Shown: positions 35,652-46,105, counted from the stretch's first letter. The stretch is 64,000 nt of DNA from Duganella dendranthematis (GCF_012849375.1 NZ_CP051684.1:5332001-5396000); one strand, 5' to 3'. Numbers and translations are program-made. The notes: generated by a model from the sequence alone, not told the origin.

Positions 35652-36082
35652 TAGCGGGGACACTCCAGCGTCATGGCTTCGCCGGCGCGTTGAGCGCGGA
35701 GGCGGGCTGCTTCGGTGGCTTGGCCGGTGGCGCGGCGGGCGTCTTCGTCGGCCCAGCGTTTGTTCAGTTTGAGCTTGTCGCACTTCTTGCGCTGCACGGC
35801 GGCGGCTTGCGACACGCGGGCCGCATCGCGTTCGTCACGCTCTTCTCGCTTGAGACGCTCCTTTTCCAGAGCGTCGGCCTGTTTTTGCTGGCGGCGCAAC
35901 GCGGTGGCCGCAGCCGCATCACGCGGCGGCGCGGCCGGCGCCTCCAGCGTGGAAGCGTCTGCACCAGCAGGACACGGCGCATCGCTGTAAGTCGTCTTGC
36001 CATCCGCCTTGCACTTGTAGACGGTTTGCGCGTACGCCATCAGCGTGGCAGCCCACAGCACCACAACGATCAGCAGTTTCAT
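35651..36082 (-). CDS. DUF4124 domain protein (exported)
   Basis: This 143-residue protein has a signal peptide (KLLIVVVLWAATLMAYA) directly followed by the DUF4124 signature VYKCKADGKTTYSDAPCP, a small fold with two conserved cysteines found in many proteobacterial periplasmic proteins. The rest is a charged, probably coiled-coil helix (about residues 60-110, Lys/Glu/Arg/Ala-rich). The ATG at 36082 starts the signal peptide; the longer open frame upstream lies within the FAD-oxidase gene. The stop overlaps the permease start. Function is unknown. Confidence 0.85.
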   Translation of the reverse strand: MKLLIVVVLWAATLMAYAQTVYKCKADGKTTYSDAPCPAGADASTLEAPAAPPRDAAAATALRRQQKQADALEKERLKREERDERDAARVSQAAAVQRKKCDKLKLNKRWADEDARRATGQATEAARLRAQRAGEAMTLECPR

Positions 36083-36093
36083 GTCAGCCTCGG

Positions 36094-37500
36094 TCAAAGG
36101 ATTTTCCCGGGATTCATGATACCCAGCGGATCCAATGCCGCTTTGATGGCTCGCATCATATTCAGCTCTACCGCCGACTTGTAGTGCGCCAGCTCGTCGC
36201 GTTTCAACGCGCCAATGCCATGTTCGGCCGAAATCGAACCGCCAAACGACACCACGCTGTCGTGCACTACGCGGTTGACCTTCAGTTGGTTCGCCAGGAA
36301 GTCCTCGTTTGAAATTCCCACCGGTGGCGCCACGTTGTAATGCAGGTTGCCGTCGCCGAGATGGCCGAAGCACACTAGCTGACAACCCGGAAAAGCCGCA
36401 TCCAGCAACGGCCCGGTAACGGCGATGAAGTCCGCAATGCGCGACACCGGCAGCGAAATATCGTGCTTGATGTTCTTGCCCACTTTGGCCTGCGCCAGCG
36501 GAATATGCTCGCGCAATTGCCATAAGCCAGCCGACTGCGCCACCGACGTCGCGACCACTGCATCATTGATCACGTCACGCTCCAGCGCCGCGCCGATCGC
36601 CTGTTCCAGCAGCCCAACGGCATGCTGCTCCGACTCGCTGCTGCTCAACTCCAGCAGCACGTACTGCGGATGCGGCGTGGCGAAAGGCTTGGGCAGTTGC
36701 GGAAACTGCTCGGCCACCAGCTCCAGGCAGTAGCGCGACATCAGCTCAAAGCCGGTCAGGCTGGAGCCGCAGTAGTCCTGCATCAGCACCAGCAACTGCT
36801 GTGCAGCGGCTGGCGACGGCAGCGCCGCCAGCGCCGTGATGCTGGCCTTCGGCTGCGGATACAGCTTGAGCACCGCACCGGTAATGATGCCCAGCGTGCC
36901 CTCGGCGCCGATGAACAGGTCACGCAAATCGTAGCCGGTATTATCCTTGCGCAGACCACGCAAGCCGCTCCAGACCTCGCCCTGCGGCGTGACCACTTCC
37001 AGCCCGAGGCACAATTCACGCGTGTTCCCGTAGCGCAGAACCGCCGTGCCGCCCGCATTGGTCGACAGATTACCGCCGATGGTGCAGCTGCCTTCCGCCG
37101 CCAGCGACAGCGGGAACAAGCAGTCCTCGGCCGCTGCAGCTTCCTGGATTTGTTGGAGTATGCAGCCTGCATCCACCGTCATGGTGCGGTTGACCGGATC
37201 GATCTGGCGAATGTTATTTAGCCGCGCCAGCGACAGCACCACCTGCGCCCCGCTGGCATCCGGCACGCTGCCCAGCACCAGTCCCGTGTTGCCGCCCTGC
37301 GGCACTAGCGCCACTCGATGCGACACGCACGCGCGCACCAGCGCCGCCACTTGCTCCACCGAGCCAGGACGCAGCACCGCCAGCGCCTTGCCGGTAAAGC
37401 GTCCGCGCCAGTCGGTGAGGAAGGGCCCCATATCGGCCGGCGCGTCGAGCACATAAGCGTCGCCGACGATGGCGCGGCATTGCATAAGGAAGTCCATCAT
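36094..37500 (-). CDS. FAD-linked oxidase (D-2-hydroxyacid / D-2-hydroxyglutarate dehydrogenase type)
   Basis: This 468-residue flavoprotein has an FAD-binding PCMH domain (about residues 35-215; PQGGNTGLVLGSVPD and GGNLSTNAGGTAVLRYG bind FAD) and a C-terminal FAD-oxidase domain ending in ALDPLGIMNPGKIL. HLGDGNLHYN and EHGIGALKRDEL contain conserved active-site His and Glu residues. It resembles GlcD and D-2-hydroxyglutarate dehydrogenases, which oxidise D-2-hydroxyacids and pass electrons to quinone or cytochrome. The exact substrate is not determined. ATG 37500 (or the next codon) overlaps the DUF2069 stop. Confidence 0.9.
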   Translation of the reverse strand: MMDFLMQCRAIVGDAYVLDAPADMGPFLTDWRGRFTGKALAVLRPGSVEQVAALVRACVSHRVALVPQGGNTGLVLGSVPDASGAQVVLSLARLNNIRQIDPVNRTMTVDAGCILQQIQEAAAAEDCLFPLSLAAEGSCTIGGNLSTNAGGTAVLRYGNTRELCLGLEVVTPQGEVWSGLRGLRKDNTGYDLRDLFIGAEGTLGIITGAVLKLYPQPKASITALAALPSPAAAQQLLVLMQDYCGSSLTGFELMSRYCLELVAEQFPQLPKPFATPHPQYVLLELSSSESEQHAVGLLEQAIGAALERDVINDAVVATSVAQSAGLWQLREHIPLAQAKVGKNIKHDISLPVSRIADFIAVTGPLLDAAFPGCQLVCFGHLGDGNLHYNVAPPVGISNEDFLANQLKVNRVVHDSVVSFGGSISAEHGIGALKRDELAHYKSAVELNMMRAIKAALDPLGIMNPGKIL

Positions 37501-37904
37501 TTGACCGTGTTGACCTTGATCTTGTCCAGCAGCTCCCGCGCCATCTTTTTCGCGGCGCGCTTGTACGGACGCAGATACAGCACCGCGCACACAAAGTAGA
37601 CGCAGACCACCGCCGCCTCGCCCCAGCCCAGCCACGCCGACAACGAGCCGATATCGCTCCAGCCGCGCACCACGCCTTCGGTGAAGTACAGCAGGATCAT
37701 CATCGAGGTCCATTGCAGCGTGTAGATGTCACGCTTGTAGACGCCATACAGCGGCAGCAGCAGCGGTACTGCCTTCAGCACCAGCCACGAACCGCCCGGC
37801 TTTAGCGGCGCCAGCACCATCTCCCACAACACACACAAGATAATCAACGTCACCAGGCTGCCGATGGCGCCCCAGTGAAAATACTTCTGCATTGTGGTTT
37901 CCAT
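37497..37904 (-). CDS. DUF2069 family inner-membrane protein
   Basis: This 135-residue protein has four predicted membrane helices (about residues 10-30, 40-55, 62-80 and 92-110) and a basic C-terminal tail (KRAAKKMARELLDKIK). It fits DUF2069, a family of unknown function usually found beside wrbA, as here (15 bp behind it). The stop overlaps the start of the FAD-oxidase gene by 4 bp. The first or the fifth codon (both Met) could be the start. Confidence 0.88.
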   Translation of the reverse strand: METTMQKYFHWGAIGSLVTLIILCVLWEMVLAPLKPGGSWLVLKAVPLLLPLYGVYKRDIYTLQWTSMMILLYFTEGVVRGWSDIGSLSAWLGWGEAAVVCVYFVCAVLYLRPYKRAAKKMARELLDKIKVNTVK

Positions 37905-37919
37905 GGCGCTTATCCGGGT

Positions 37920-38558
<639 letters not shown>

Positions 38559-38589
38559 TCATTGCCACTGTTGTAATACGATAGCGTCC

Positions 38590-39966
38590 ATGTACCAAAA
38601 ATATATTCGTCCCGTTTTCTCTTATCTCTTCCGCACCTGCCGCAGCGGCGTCCAGACCGTCCGGTCGCTGTCCTGGCCGGAGGTGCGGGATCTGTTCCTG
38701 TTCGCCCGCCGCCGGTTGCAGGAGGAGAGCGTGCCGCAGGTGGCCGGCAGCCTGACCTTCACCACGGTGTTCGCGCTGGTGCCGCTGCTGACCATCGCGC
38801 TGGCTATCTTCACCACGTTCCCGATCTTTAACACCTTCCGTAGTTCGCTGGAGGCGTACTTTGTGCAAAGCGTGATGCCGAAGACGATTTCCAGCACCAT
38901 TCTTAACTACCTGACCATGTTCGCGTCCAAGGCCACGCGGCTGTCGGCGGTGGGGGCGGTGGCGCTGATCTTCACCTCGATCGCCATGATGAACCTGATC
39001 GAGCGCGTGTTCAACCGCATCTGGCGGGTGCGCGGCCAGCGTTCGTGGACCAAGCGCATTCTGGTCTACTGGGCGCTAATTTCGCTCGGACCGCTGCTCA
39101 TCGGTGTCTCGCTGACGCTGTCGTCGCAGGTGTTCATGGCCACCAGCGACCTGGTTGGCGATGTGCCGATCCTCGGTGCGCTGATTTACACCGTGCTGTC
39201 GTTCACGCTGACCATGGCCACCTTTACGCTGCTGTACGTCGTGGTGCCGAACCGCGACGTCGACTGGCACGACGCCGCGTGGGGCGGGCTGGTGGCCGGC
39301 CTGGCGTTTGAAATCGCCAAGCGCGGTTTCGCCATTTTCATCACGCAGTTCCCGACTTATTCCAAGATTTACGGCGCGCTGGCGGCTTTGCCGCTGTTCC
39401 TGTTGTGGGTCTACGTGTCGTGGATGATTACCTTGTTCGGCGCCTTGCTGACGGCCGCTCTGCCGGTGGTGAAGTATGAGCGCTGGTGGCACGAGGCGCA
39501 GCCGGGCGGCGAGTTTGTCGACGCCATGGCGATCCTGCGCGTGCTGCACGTGGCCTCGATGTGCGGCGATACGGCGCTGGTCAGCTCAGGGCAGATCCGC
39601 GAACGCACGCGCCTGGGCTTTGATGAAATGGACAATCTGCTGGAACGCATGGTGGCGGAAGGCTGGGTAGGCCGGGTGCCGGTGGCCGCGCCGCCGCGCG
39701 TCCAGTGGGGCAAGCGGGTCAGCGATGGCGCCGACAACTGGGTCATCCTCGCCAATACCGACAAACTGACGCTGGCCGAAGTCTACCGCCTGTTCGTCTT
39801 TGCTGGCATGCCGGTCAACGCCGGCGTGGTCGCGGATGGCGACGATGAGCGCGACCTGCAGGCCGCGCGCGAAGCCGCCTCGCTGGCGCGCGAGGTGGAA
39901 ACTGCGGTGGAATCAGGCCTGGGCAAGACCCTGGCCGACCACTTCGGTCCTATCGACTGCCGATAA
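38590..39966 (+). CDS. YihY/BrkB family inner-membrane protein
   Basis: This 458-residue membrane protein of the YihY (formerly 'RNase BN') family has six hydrophobic segments between about residues 55 and 300, and conserved AGSLTFTTVFALVPLL and ERVFNRIWRVR. The C-terminal 150 residues are soluble and contain a winged-helix-like part (ERTRLGFDEMDNLLERMVAEGWV). The family is not a nuclease; its transport or envelope role is unsettled. It is divergent from wrbA, an arrangement common in Burkholderiales. Its last 17 bp overlap the convergent hydrolase gene. Confidence 0.9.
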   Translation: MYQKYIRPVFSYLFRTCRSGVQTVRSLSWPEVRDLFLFARRRLQEESVPQVAGSLTFTTVFALVPLLTIALAIFTTFPIFNTFRSSLEAYFVQSVMPKTISSTILNYLTMFASKATRLSAVGAVALIFTSIAMMNLIERVFNRIWRVRGQRSWTKRILVYWALISLGPLLIGVSLTLSSQVFMATSDLVGDVPILGALIYTVLSFTLTMATFTLLYVVVPNRDVDWHDAAWGGLVAGLAFEIAKRGFAIFITQFPTYSKIYGALAALPLFLLWVYVSWMITLFGALLTAALPVVKYERWWHEAQPGGEFVDAMAILRVLHVASMCGDTALVSSGQIRERTRLGFDEMDNLLERMVAEGWVGRVPVAAPPRVQWGKRVSDGADNWVILANTDKLTLAEVYRLFVFAGMPVNAGVVADGDDERDLQAAREAASLAREVETAVESGLGKTLADHFGPIDCR

Positions 39967-40669
39967 AGCCGGCCAGTGCGCTGCTCACGGCGCGCGGCTG
40001 CTCGGCCATCATCGCGTGGCCGGCTTCCAGTGTCACGGTTTGGGCGTGCGGGATGGCTTCGATCAGCCGGCGCGCGGCCTTGGATGGCGTCATGACGTCT
40101 CCCGCGCCGAAGATGAACAGGGTAGGGCAGCGCACCGCACGGGCGGCGATTTCGCCGTTGTCGTAGGCGTTGCAGGCGGCGAGGTCGGTGTACAGCAGTT
40201 GCGCGGGATTGGCGGCCGCCAGGCGTAGCATCAACTGGCGCAAGGTGTCGGTGTCTGCATAGCCTTGCGCGTGCGACCATTTAGTCACCATGTCGATGGC
40301 GCGGGTTTCGTCGTTGCGCGCGGTGTCCAGCAGCGCTTGCGCTACTTTCATTGGGAAGGCGGCGCCCAGCAGGGCCAGATGCGTGACGCGCTGCGGCGCC
40401 TTGCTGGCGACTTCCAGCGCGATCAGGGAACCCATGCTGTGGCCCACCAGCGCTGCGTGTTGCACGCCGGCTGCGTCCAGCGTGGCGAGCAGCCAGTCGG
40501 CCATGGCCGTCACGCCGGCCAGCGCCGGACCAGTATCGGGGCCGTGGCCCGGCAGGTCAATCGCGAGGATGGGATAGCCCAGATCCGCAAGGTGGCGGCT
40601 TTGCGCTGTCCACACGGTATGGTCGTTCAGCGCGCCGTGGATAAAAACCACTGTAGGCATATGCAGCAT
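39950..40669 (-). CDS. Alpha/beta hydrolase
   Basis: This 239-residue soluble alpha/beta hydrolase starts with PTVVFIHGALNDHTVW (oxyanion region). It has the nucleophile elbow GHSMGS near residue 85, an acid in GAGDVMTP near 193 and the catalytic His in EAGHAMMAE near 220. The short cap and overall form suggest a carboxylesterase or a lactone/ester hydrolase of the BioH/MhpC type. It converges on yihY with a 17-bp overlap of coding ends. The substrate is unknown. Confidence 0.88.
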   Translation of the reverse strand: MLHMPTVVFIHGALNDHTVWTAQSRHLADLGYPILAIDLPGHGPDTGPALAGVTAMADWLLATLDAAGVQHAALVGHSMGSLIALEVASKAPQRVTHLALLGAAFPMKVAQALLDTARNDETRAIDMVTKWSHAQGYADTDTLRQLMLRLAAANPAQLLYTDLAACNAYDNGEIAARAVRCPTLFIFGAGDVMTPSKAARRLIEAIPHAQTVTLEAGHAMMAEQPRAVSSALAGFIGSR

Positions 40670-40846
40670 GTCGGTCTCCGTTTTTTGCGGCTATCCTACA
40701 GTAATACGCACCAAGACAAGAATGTTATGTTTTGCTTATCCGAAGCACTGGCTTTTTTGGCGGGCATACGCTACATTCGCAACAAGGCTTAGAACAACTA
40801 GAACTCCCATTCACAGAGCGCATATCAGCGAACAGGACGGCCCAAC

Positions 40847-41302
40847 ATGAAAGTCTCCGAAATTCTGCAAGTTAAAGGTTCCATCCTTTACACCATCTCC
40901 CCCGATCAACCGCTGGTGGACGCCGCCAACACCATGGCCGAGAAAGACATCGGCTCGCTGGTGGTCATGGAATTTGGCGATCTGGTGGGCATGCTCACGT
41001 TCCGCGAAGTGCTGCGGGCGCTGCATGACAATCAGGGCACTGTGGGCGGCGGCACGGTCCGCAAGCATATGGATGACCACCCGATTACCGTGACGCCGGA
41101 CACGGAAGTCAACGAGGTGCGCCGCATCATGCTGGAAAAGCACGCGCGCTACCTGCCGGTGATGAACGCCAAAACCATCCTGGGCGTGATTTCGTTCTAC
41201 GACGTTGCGCGCGCGGTGCTGGAAGCGCAAAGTTTTGAAAATCGCATGCTCAAAGCCTATATCCGCGACTGGCCGGCCGAAGCCGAACAAGCCGCGGATT
41301 AG
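40847..41302 (+). CDS. CBS-domain pair protein
   Basis: This 151-residue protein consists almost wholly of two CBS domains (about residues 10-62 and 75-130), which together bind adenine nucleotides or S-adenosyl compounds. Typical stretches are AANTMAEKDIGSLVVME and IMLEKHARYLPVMNAKTILGVIS. It has no catalytic or membrane part, so a regulatory role is likely, with an unknown partner. Its stop is 8 bp from the stop of the convergent EAL-domain gene. Confidence 0.9.
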   Translation: MKVSEILQVKGSILYTISPDQPLVDAANTMAEKDIGSLVVMEFGDLVGMLTFREVLRALHDNQGTVGGGTVRKHMDDHPITVTPDTEVNEVRRIMLEKHARYLPVMNAKTILGVISFYDVARAVLEAQSFENRMLKAYIRDWPAEAEQAAD

Positions 41303-41310
41303 TCACCGTA

Positions 41311-43611
41311 TCAAGCGGCGCCCTCCAGGGCGTCGTTGCTGAGCCAGACGTCCAGTGCGGCGGCCGTCATCGGCCGGGCGAACAGGAATCCCTGCGCCAA
41401 CGGGCAACCCAGCGCTTGCAGGATCTGCGCCTGGCGCTCGTCTTCCACACCCTCTGCGATCACCGCCAGGCCCAGGTTGCGGCCCAGCTGGATCACCATT
41501 TCCGCAATGCTGCTGCCGCGCGCCGAACCGGTAATCTCGGTGACGAACGCGCGGTCGATCTTCAGACGGTCGATTTGCAGCCGCTGCAAGTAGGACAGCG
41601 ACGAGAAGCCGGTGCCGAAGTCGTCGATGGCGATGCTGACGCCGGTCTGCTTGATCTGGCCCAGCATCTTGATCAGCAAGTCCGGCTCTTCCATGGCCAT
41701 CGATTCGGTGATTTCCAGCTCGATGTTTTGAGGTGGTGCGCCGGTGTCTTCCAGCGCGCGCTTCAGCATGTCGAGGAACAGCGGATGGCGGAACTGTACC
41801 TGCGAGACGTTAATCGACATCATGAAGTCGTGATGGCCGGCCTTGCGTAGGTCCACCAATTCGCGGCAGGCGGTGCGCATCACCCACTCGCCGAGGTCGA
41901 TAATCAGGCCGGAATACTCGGCAATCGGGATGAAGCGGTCGGGCGAGATGAACTTGCCGTCCGGCGTTTGCCAGCGCAGCAGCGCCTCGGCGCCGACCGG
42001 CCGGCGCGTGGTCAGGTCGATCTGCGGCTGGTACACCACAAACAGCTGGTTCTGGCCGAAGGCCGTGCGCAGCGCGTGCATCATGCGCACCCGTTCGCGG
42101 ATTTCCACGCCCATCGAGCGCGAGAAGTAGAAGTGGCCGGCGCGCTGTTGCGACTTGGCACGCTTGAGCGCAATGTCGGCGTCTTTCAGCGCATCGGCGC
42201 CGCTGCCTTCGTGCTCATTCAGGCGCACCAGGCCCAGCGTGGCGGACAGTTGCACGTCCTGGCCGTCGATGCTGAAGGCGCGCTGAAACAGCGCCAGGAT
42301 ATTGCCCGGATTGACCTGGGCCGAATCGCCCAGCACGCAGAAAATGTCGCCGCCGATGCGGGCCACGGTCACCCGTTCGCCCAGCTCGGTTTGCAGGCGG
42401 CCGGCGACGGCGACCAGCAGCAGGTCGCCGAACTGGTGGCCGAGGGCATCGTTGGTTTCGGCAAAGTGGTCGAGATCGACCAGCGACAAGGTGGCCTCGT
42501 CGCGCGCCGGACCGGCTAGCGTGGCGTCGAGGATTTCCACCAGCCGGGTACGGTTGGGCAGCTTGGACAACTGGTCATAGAACGCCGCGTTATGCAGGTG
42601 AGTGACCAGTTCGACGTTGTCGAGGCCGACTGCGACGTTGCTGCAGAACACTTCCAGCAGGCGCTCGTCGATTTCGGTCGGCGCCCGTTTGACTTCAAGG
42701 AAGCCGACGAAGTCGCGGCTGGCCTTGCCGGCGAAGTAGAGCGTGATGTAATCCGGGCCGTAGATGTTGCGCCGTTGCGCCAGCGCCAGTTCCAGCGCTT
42801 CATGGATACGCTGGTCTTCGCGCACGGTTAGCGTGATATTGCTCAGGTGGCGGAAGGTGCCGGCACTGGCCATCACCATCAGCTCGTGGCAGCCGTCGTC
42901 CGGGCATTCCTGCACGCACAGCACGCCATTGGCTTCGCAGCCCAGCAGGTCGCCGATTTGCGCCAGCACGCCGGCCGCAAAGTTCTGCACGCCGTGTAGC
43001 GCCATCAGTTGCGTGCTGGCGTGGACGATCTGGTTCAGGCCGCGGCGGCTGTCGTTGATCTTGCGGATCTGCTCGTAGGAGCGGATCGCCGCCGTCACCG
43101 TGGTGAACAGCTTGATGCGGGTCAGCTCGGACTTGGTCTTGTAATCGTTGATGTCGAAGTCGCGGATGGCGTCGATTTCCGGCGCGTAGCCGGGCTGGCC
43201 AGTGCGCAGGATGATACGCACATCGTGCAGTTTCAGCGTTTCGCGGATGTAGCGCACCAGGTGCAGGCCGGCGTCGTCTTGCTCCATGACCACGTCCAGC
43301 AGGATGACGGCAATCTCCGCCTCATGCTTGAGCATTTCGCGCGCTTGCCCGGCCGAGTAGGCGTGGACAAATTCCAACGGCCTGTGCTGCATGTCGAGAT
43401 TACCGAGCGCAAAGGTGGTGGTCGAGTGGACGTCTTCGTCGTCGTCGATGATCATGACACGCCACACGTTGCGGCCGCCCGGGGCTGCTGGCGCTGCCGG
43501 ATGCTCTTCTAAGAATACCAAATCGTCTTGATCATCCTTGGACTGCTCAAGGGGTGTGACCGGTGGGGCATGTGTAGCTTCTCCAGGATTACTCGGTGTT
43601 CTTGCGTTCAA
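41311..43611 (-). CDS. Response regulator with DUF3369, degenerate GGDEF and EAL domains (c-di-GMP phosphodiesterase)
   Basis: This 766-residue cytoplasmic protein has a receiver domain (about residues 50-170; VMIIDDDEDVH, phospho-Asp in VILLDVVMEQ), DUF3369 (about 190-330), GGDEF (about 350-500) and EAL (about 515-755). The GGDEF motif is GGDIF, so cyclase activity is probably lost. The EAL domain keeps EALLRW, DDFGTGFSSLSYL and EGVEDERQAQ, so it should degrade c-di-GMP, under control of a phosphorelay. The start is uncertain: the TTG at 43611 has no clear ribosome-binding site, and the first ATG (codon 53) would cut into the receiver. Confidence 0.88.
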   Translation of the reverse strand: MNARTPSNPGEATHAPPVTPLEQSKDDQDDLVFLEEHPAAPAAPGGRNVWRVMIIDDDEDVHSTTTFALGNLDMQHRPLEFVHAYSAGQAREMLKHEAEIAVILLDVVMEQDDAGLHLVRYIRETLKLHDVRIILRTGQPGYAPEIDAIRDFDINDYKTKSELTRIKLFTTVTAAIRSYEQIRKINDSRRGLNQIVHASTQLMALHGVQNFAAGVLAQIGDLLGCEANGVLCVQECPDDGCHELMVMASAGTFRHLSNITLTVREDQRIHEALELALAQRRNIYGPDYITLYFAGKASRDFVGFLEVKRAPTEIDERLLEVFCSNVAVGLDNVELVTHLHNAAFYDQLSKLPNRTRLVEILDATLAGPARDEATLSLVDLDHFAETNDALGHQFGDLLLVAVAGRLQTELGERVTVARIGGDIFCVLGDSAQVNPGNILALFQRAFSIDGQDVQLSATLGLVRLNEHEGSGADALKDADIALKRAKSQQRAGHFYFSRSMGVEIRERVRMMHALRTAFGQNQLFVVYQPQIDLTTRRPVGAEALLRWQTPDGKFISPDRFIPIAEYSGLIIDLGEWVMRTACRELVDLRKAGHHDFMMSINVSQVQFRHPLFLDMLKRALEDTGAPPQNIELEITESMAMEEPDLLIKMLGQIKQTGVSIAIDDFGTGFSSLSYLQRLQIDRLKIDRAFVTEITGSARGSSIAEMVIQLGRNLGLAVIAEGVEDERQAQILQALGCPLAQGFLFARPMTAAALDVWLSNDALEGAA

Positions 43612-43834
43612 GTATATAGCGAATTGTCAAAATGAATGCGGTTTTCCAGCGCTTTCAGTAGCCGCCCGGGCGCCGGCAGGCAAGCCGTGTTCAACTTGCA
43701 GCATACTTGTATCAAAAGAATGATATTTTACCAAGCGAAACTTGCTTTGTGGAAATTATTGTGTGGGCTGCCCGCCACGGTGCGTGGGCTGGTAAAATGA
43801 GGTACTTTCCCCATTTTCCGAAGATTCTTTTCCT

Positions 43835-44932
43835 ATGTCCGGTAATACTTTTGGCAAATTGTTCTCTGTAACTACTTTTGGTGAGTCGCACGGTCCCGCG
43901 ATTGGTTGTGTGATCGATGGGTGCCCACCAGGTTTGCCGTTGTCCGAAGCCGACATACAGCCGGAGCTGGACCGTCGCAAACCGGGCACGTCGCGCCACG
44001 TTACCCAGCGCCAGGAGTCGGATACGGTAGAGATTCTGTCGGGCGTGTACGAGGGCGTGACCACCGGCACGCCGATCGCGCTGCTGATCCGCAACGAGGA
44101 CCAGCGCAGCAAAGATTACGGCAATATCGCCGACACATTCCGTCCCGGCCATGCCGACTACACGTACTGGCACAAATACGGCGTGCGCGATCCGCGCGGC
44201 GGCGGCCGTTCGTCGGCGCGTCTGACGGCGCCGGTGGTCGGCGCGGCGGCGATCGCCAAGAAGTGGCTGCACCAGCAATATGGCACGGTGTTCAAGGGCT
44301 GTATGAGCCAGCTAGGCGAGATTGCGGTGCCGTTCCAGGACTGGTCGCACGTGCCGGACAATCCGTTCTTTGCCGCTACGGGCGACGCTGCCGTCATCGA
44401 GCGCATGGAAGCCTATATGGATGAGTTGCGCAAGGCCGGCGACTCGATCGGCGCGCGCATCGATGTGGTGGCGCAGAATATTCCGGTTGGCCTGGGCCAG
44501 CCGATTTACGACAAGCTGGATGCCGACATCGCCTACGCCATGATGGGCATTAACGCCGTCAAGGGTGTGGAAATTGGCGCCGGCTTCAAGTCGGTCGAGC
44601 AGAAAGGCACCGAGCACGGCGATCCGCTGACGCCGCAGGGCTTCGTCGGCAATAACGCCGGCGGCGTGCTGGGCGGGCTGTCGACCGGCCAGGACATCAC
44701 GGTGTCGATCGCCATCAAGCCGACGTCGTCGATCCGCACGCCGCGGCCGTCGATCGACAAGGCAGGCAATCCGGTGATGGTGGAGACCTTCGGTCGTCAC
44801 GATCCGTGCGTGGGCATTCGCGCCACGCCGATTGCGGAAGCCATGCTGGCACTAGTGCTGATCGATCATGCGCTGATGCACCGCGCGCAGTGCGGCGACG
44901 TGAAAGTGTCGACCCCCAACATCGCGCTGTAA
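43835..44932 (+). CDS. aroC: Chorismate synthase
   Basis: This 365-residue FMN-dependent enzyme converts 5-enolpyruvylshikimate 3-phosphate to chorismate, the last common step of aromatic synthesis. Signatures are [18 protein letters not shown], the Arg/His-rich [29 protein letters not shown] and [15 protein letters not shown]. The length is normal. The MFS gene begins at the base after its stop codon. The 223 bp upstream contain no gene and presumably hold its promoter; a weak TAAAAT lies at 43793-43798. Confidence 0.97.
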   Translation: MSGNTFGKLFSVTTFGESHGPAIGCVIDGCPPGLPLSEADIQPELDRRKPGTSRHVTQRQESDTVEILSGVYEGVTTGTPIALLIRNEDQRSKDYGNIADTFRPGHADYTYWHKYGVRDPRGGGRSSARLTAPVVGAAAIAKKWLHQQYGTVFKGCMSQLGEIAVPFQDWSHVPDNPFFAATGDAAVIERMEAYMDELRKAGDSIGARIDVVAQNIPVGLGQPIYDKLDADIAYAMMGINAVKGVEIGAGFKSVEQKGTEHGDPLTPQGFVGNNAGGVLGGLSTGQDITVSIAIKPTSSIRTPRPSIDKAGNPVMVETFGRHDPCVGIRATPIAEAMLALVLIDHALMHRAQCGDVKVSTPNIAL

Positions 44933-46105
44933 TTGGTTCCTGCACAAGCGCTCAGCTTCGCTTTATTCCTCTTCTGTTACTACGCCCACGCGGGCACCTG
45001 GTCGACCTACGCGACGCTGTTCTTTGCCGATAAGGGCATGACGGTCGCGCAGATCGGCGTGCTGATGTCGATGATCCAGGTGCTGCGTATCGTCGGCCCC
45101 AATGTGTGGGGCTACGTGGCCGATCACTACGACCGCCGCGTGCTGGTGCTGCGCATGGCCGGGTTTGCCGCGCTGGTTGGCTTCTCGGGCTTTTTCTTCG
45201 GCAGCAGTTTTGGCCACTTCATGCTGGCCATGGTCATCCTCAATCTGTTCACCAGCGGCCAGGCGCCGATCTGCGAAGCGCTGATGCTGTCGGAGATGAA
45301 GGGCGACCTGACTTACTATGGCCGCATCCGCATGTGGGGTTCGATCGGCTTTATCGTCTCGGTGACGCTGGCGTCGGTGGCGCTGGAGCATTACGGCATC
45401 GTCACGCTGCCGTGGGTGGCGGCGGCGCTGTTGGTGGCGACCATTGTGGCGGCGTTTCGTCTGCGCGACGTGCCGCGCCGCACGCATGCGGTGGCGCCGC
45501 CGCCATTGCTGTCGCTGCTGCGCCGACGCGAGGTGCTTGCCTTCTTCGCATCCACCGCGCTGATGGTGTCGGCACATACATCGCTGTACACTTTTTATTC
45601 GCTGTACCTGGAGCGCAGCGGCTATAGCAAGACCGTGATTGGCGCCATGTGGTCGCTGGGCGTGTTGGCTGAGGTGATGCTGTTTTATTTCCAGGCGCCG
45701 CTGTTCAAACGCTGGGGCGCGATGCGCATGATGTATCTGGCGCTGGGCGTTGGCGTGGTGCGGTTCCTGATGATCGGACTGGGATCGCATGATGTCTGGC
45801 TGCTGGTGGTGGCGCAGCTGATGCATGCGGCCACCTTCGCGCTACATCATTCGTCGTCGGTGATGTCTTTGCAGCGTTGGTTCTCCGGGCCGTTGCAGGC
45901 GCGCGGGCAGGCGTTGTACATGAGCATCTCGTACGGCATCGGCGGTTCAGTGGGCGGACTGTTCCTGGCGCAGTGGTGGGAGCGCGCCGGCGCCGAGAGC
46001 GTGTACTTCGTGGCAGCGGTGCTGGTGTGCTTGTCTGCAGTGGCGGCAACGTTGTCATTCCGCTGGCAGCGCAACGACGGCTATCAATCAGGCCTGACTT
46101 TGTAG
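44933..46105 (+). CDS. MFS transporter (MFS_1-like / phenylpropionate permease type)
   Basis: This 390-residue inner-membrane carrier has 12 predicted helices. It resembles the MFS_1-like group that includes HcaT: WSTYATLFFADKGMTVAQIG near the N-terminus, and VADHYDRRVLVLR in the loop between helices 2 and 3. The TTG at 44933 directly follows the aroC stop (TAATTG), implying translational coupling; no better start or clear ribosome-binding site is visible. The pairing with aroC hints at an aromatic substrate, but this is inference. Confidence 0.85.
   Translation: MVPAQALSFALFLFCYYAHAGTWSTYATLFFADKGMTVAQIGVLMSMIQVLRIVGPNVWGYVADHYDRRVLVLRMAGFAALVGFSGFFFGSSFGHFMLAMVILNLFTSGQAPICEALMLSEMKGDLTYYGRIRMWGSIGFIVSVTLASVALEHYGIVTLPWVAAALLVATIVAAFRLRDVPRRTHAVAPPPLLSLLRRREVLAFFASTALMVSAHTSLYTFYSLYLERSGYSKTVIGAMWSLGVLAEVMLFYFQAPLFKRWGAMRMMYLALGVGVVRFLMIGLGSHDVWLLVVAQLMHAATFALHHSSSVMSLQRWFSGPLQARGQALYMSISYGIGGSVGGLFLAQWWERAGAESVYFVAAVLVCLSAVAATLSFRWQRNDGYQSGLTL

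Noticed and set aside
43612..43640. TTGACA-like and TATATA-like sequences before the EAL gene (minus strand)
   Set aside because: Only about six bases separate them, far too short for a sigma-70 promoter.
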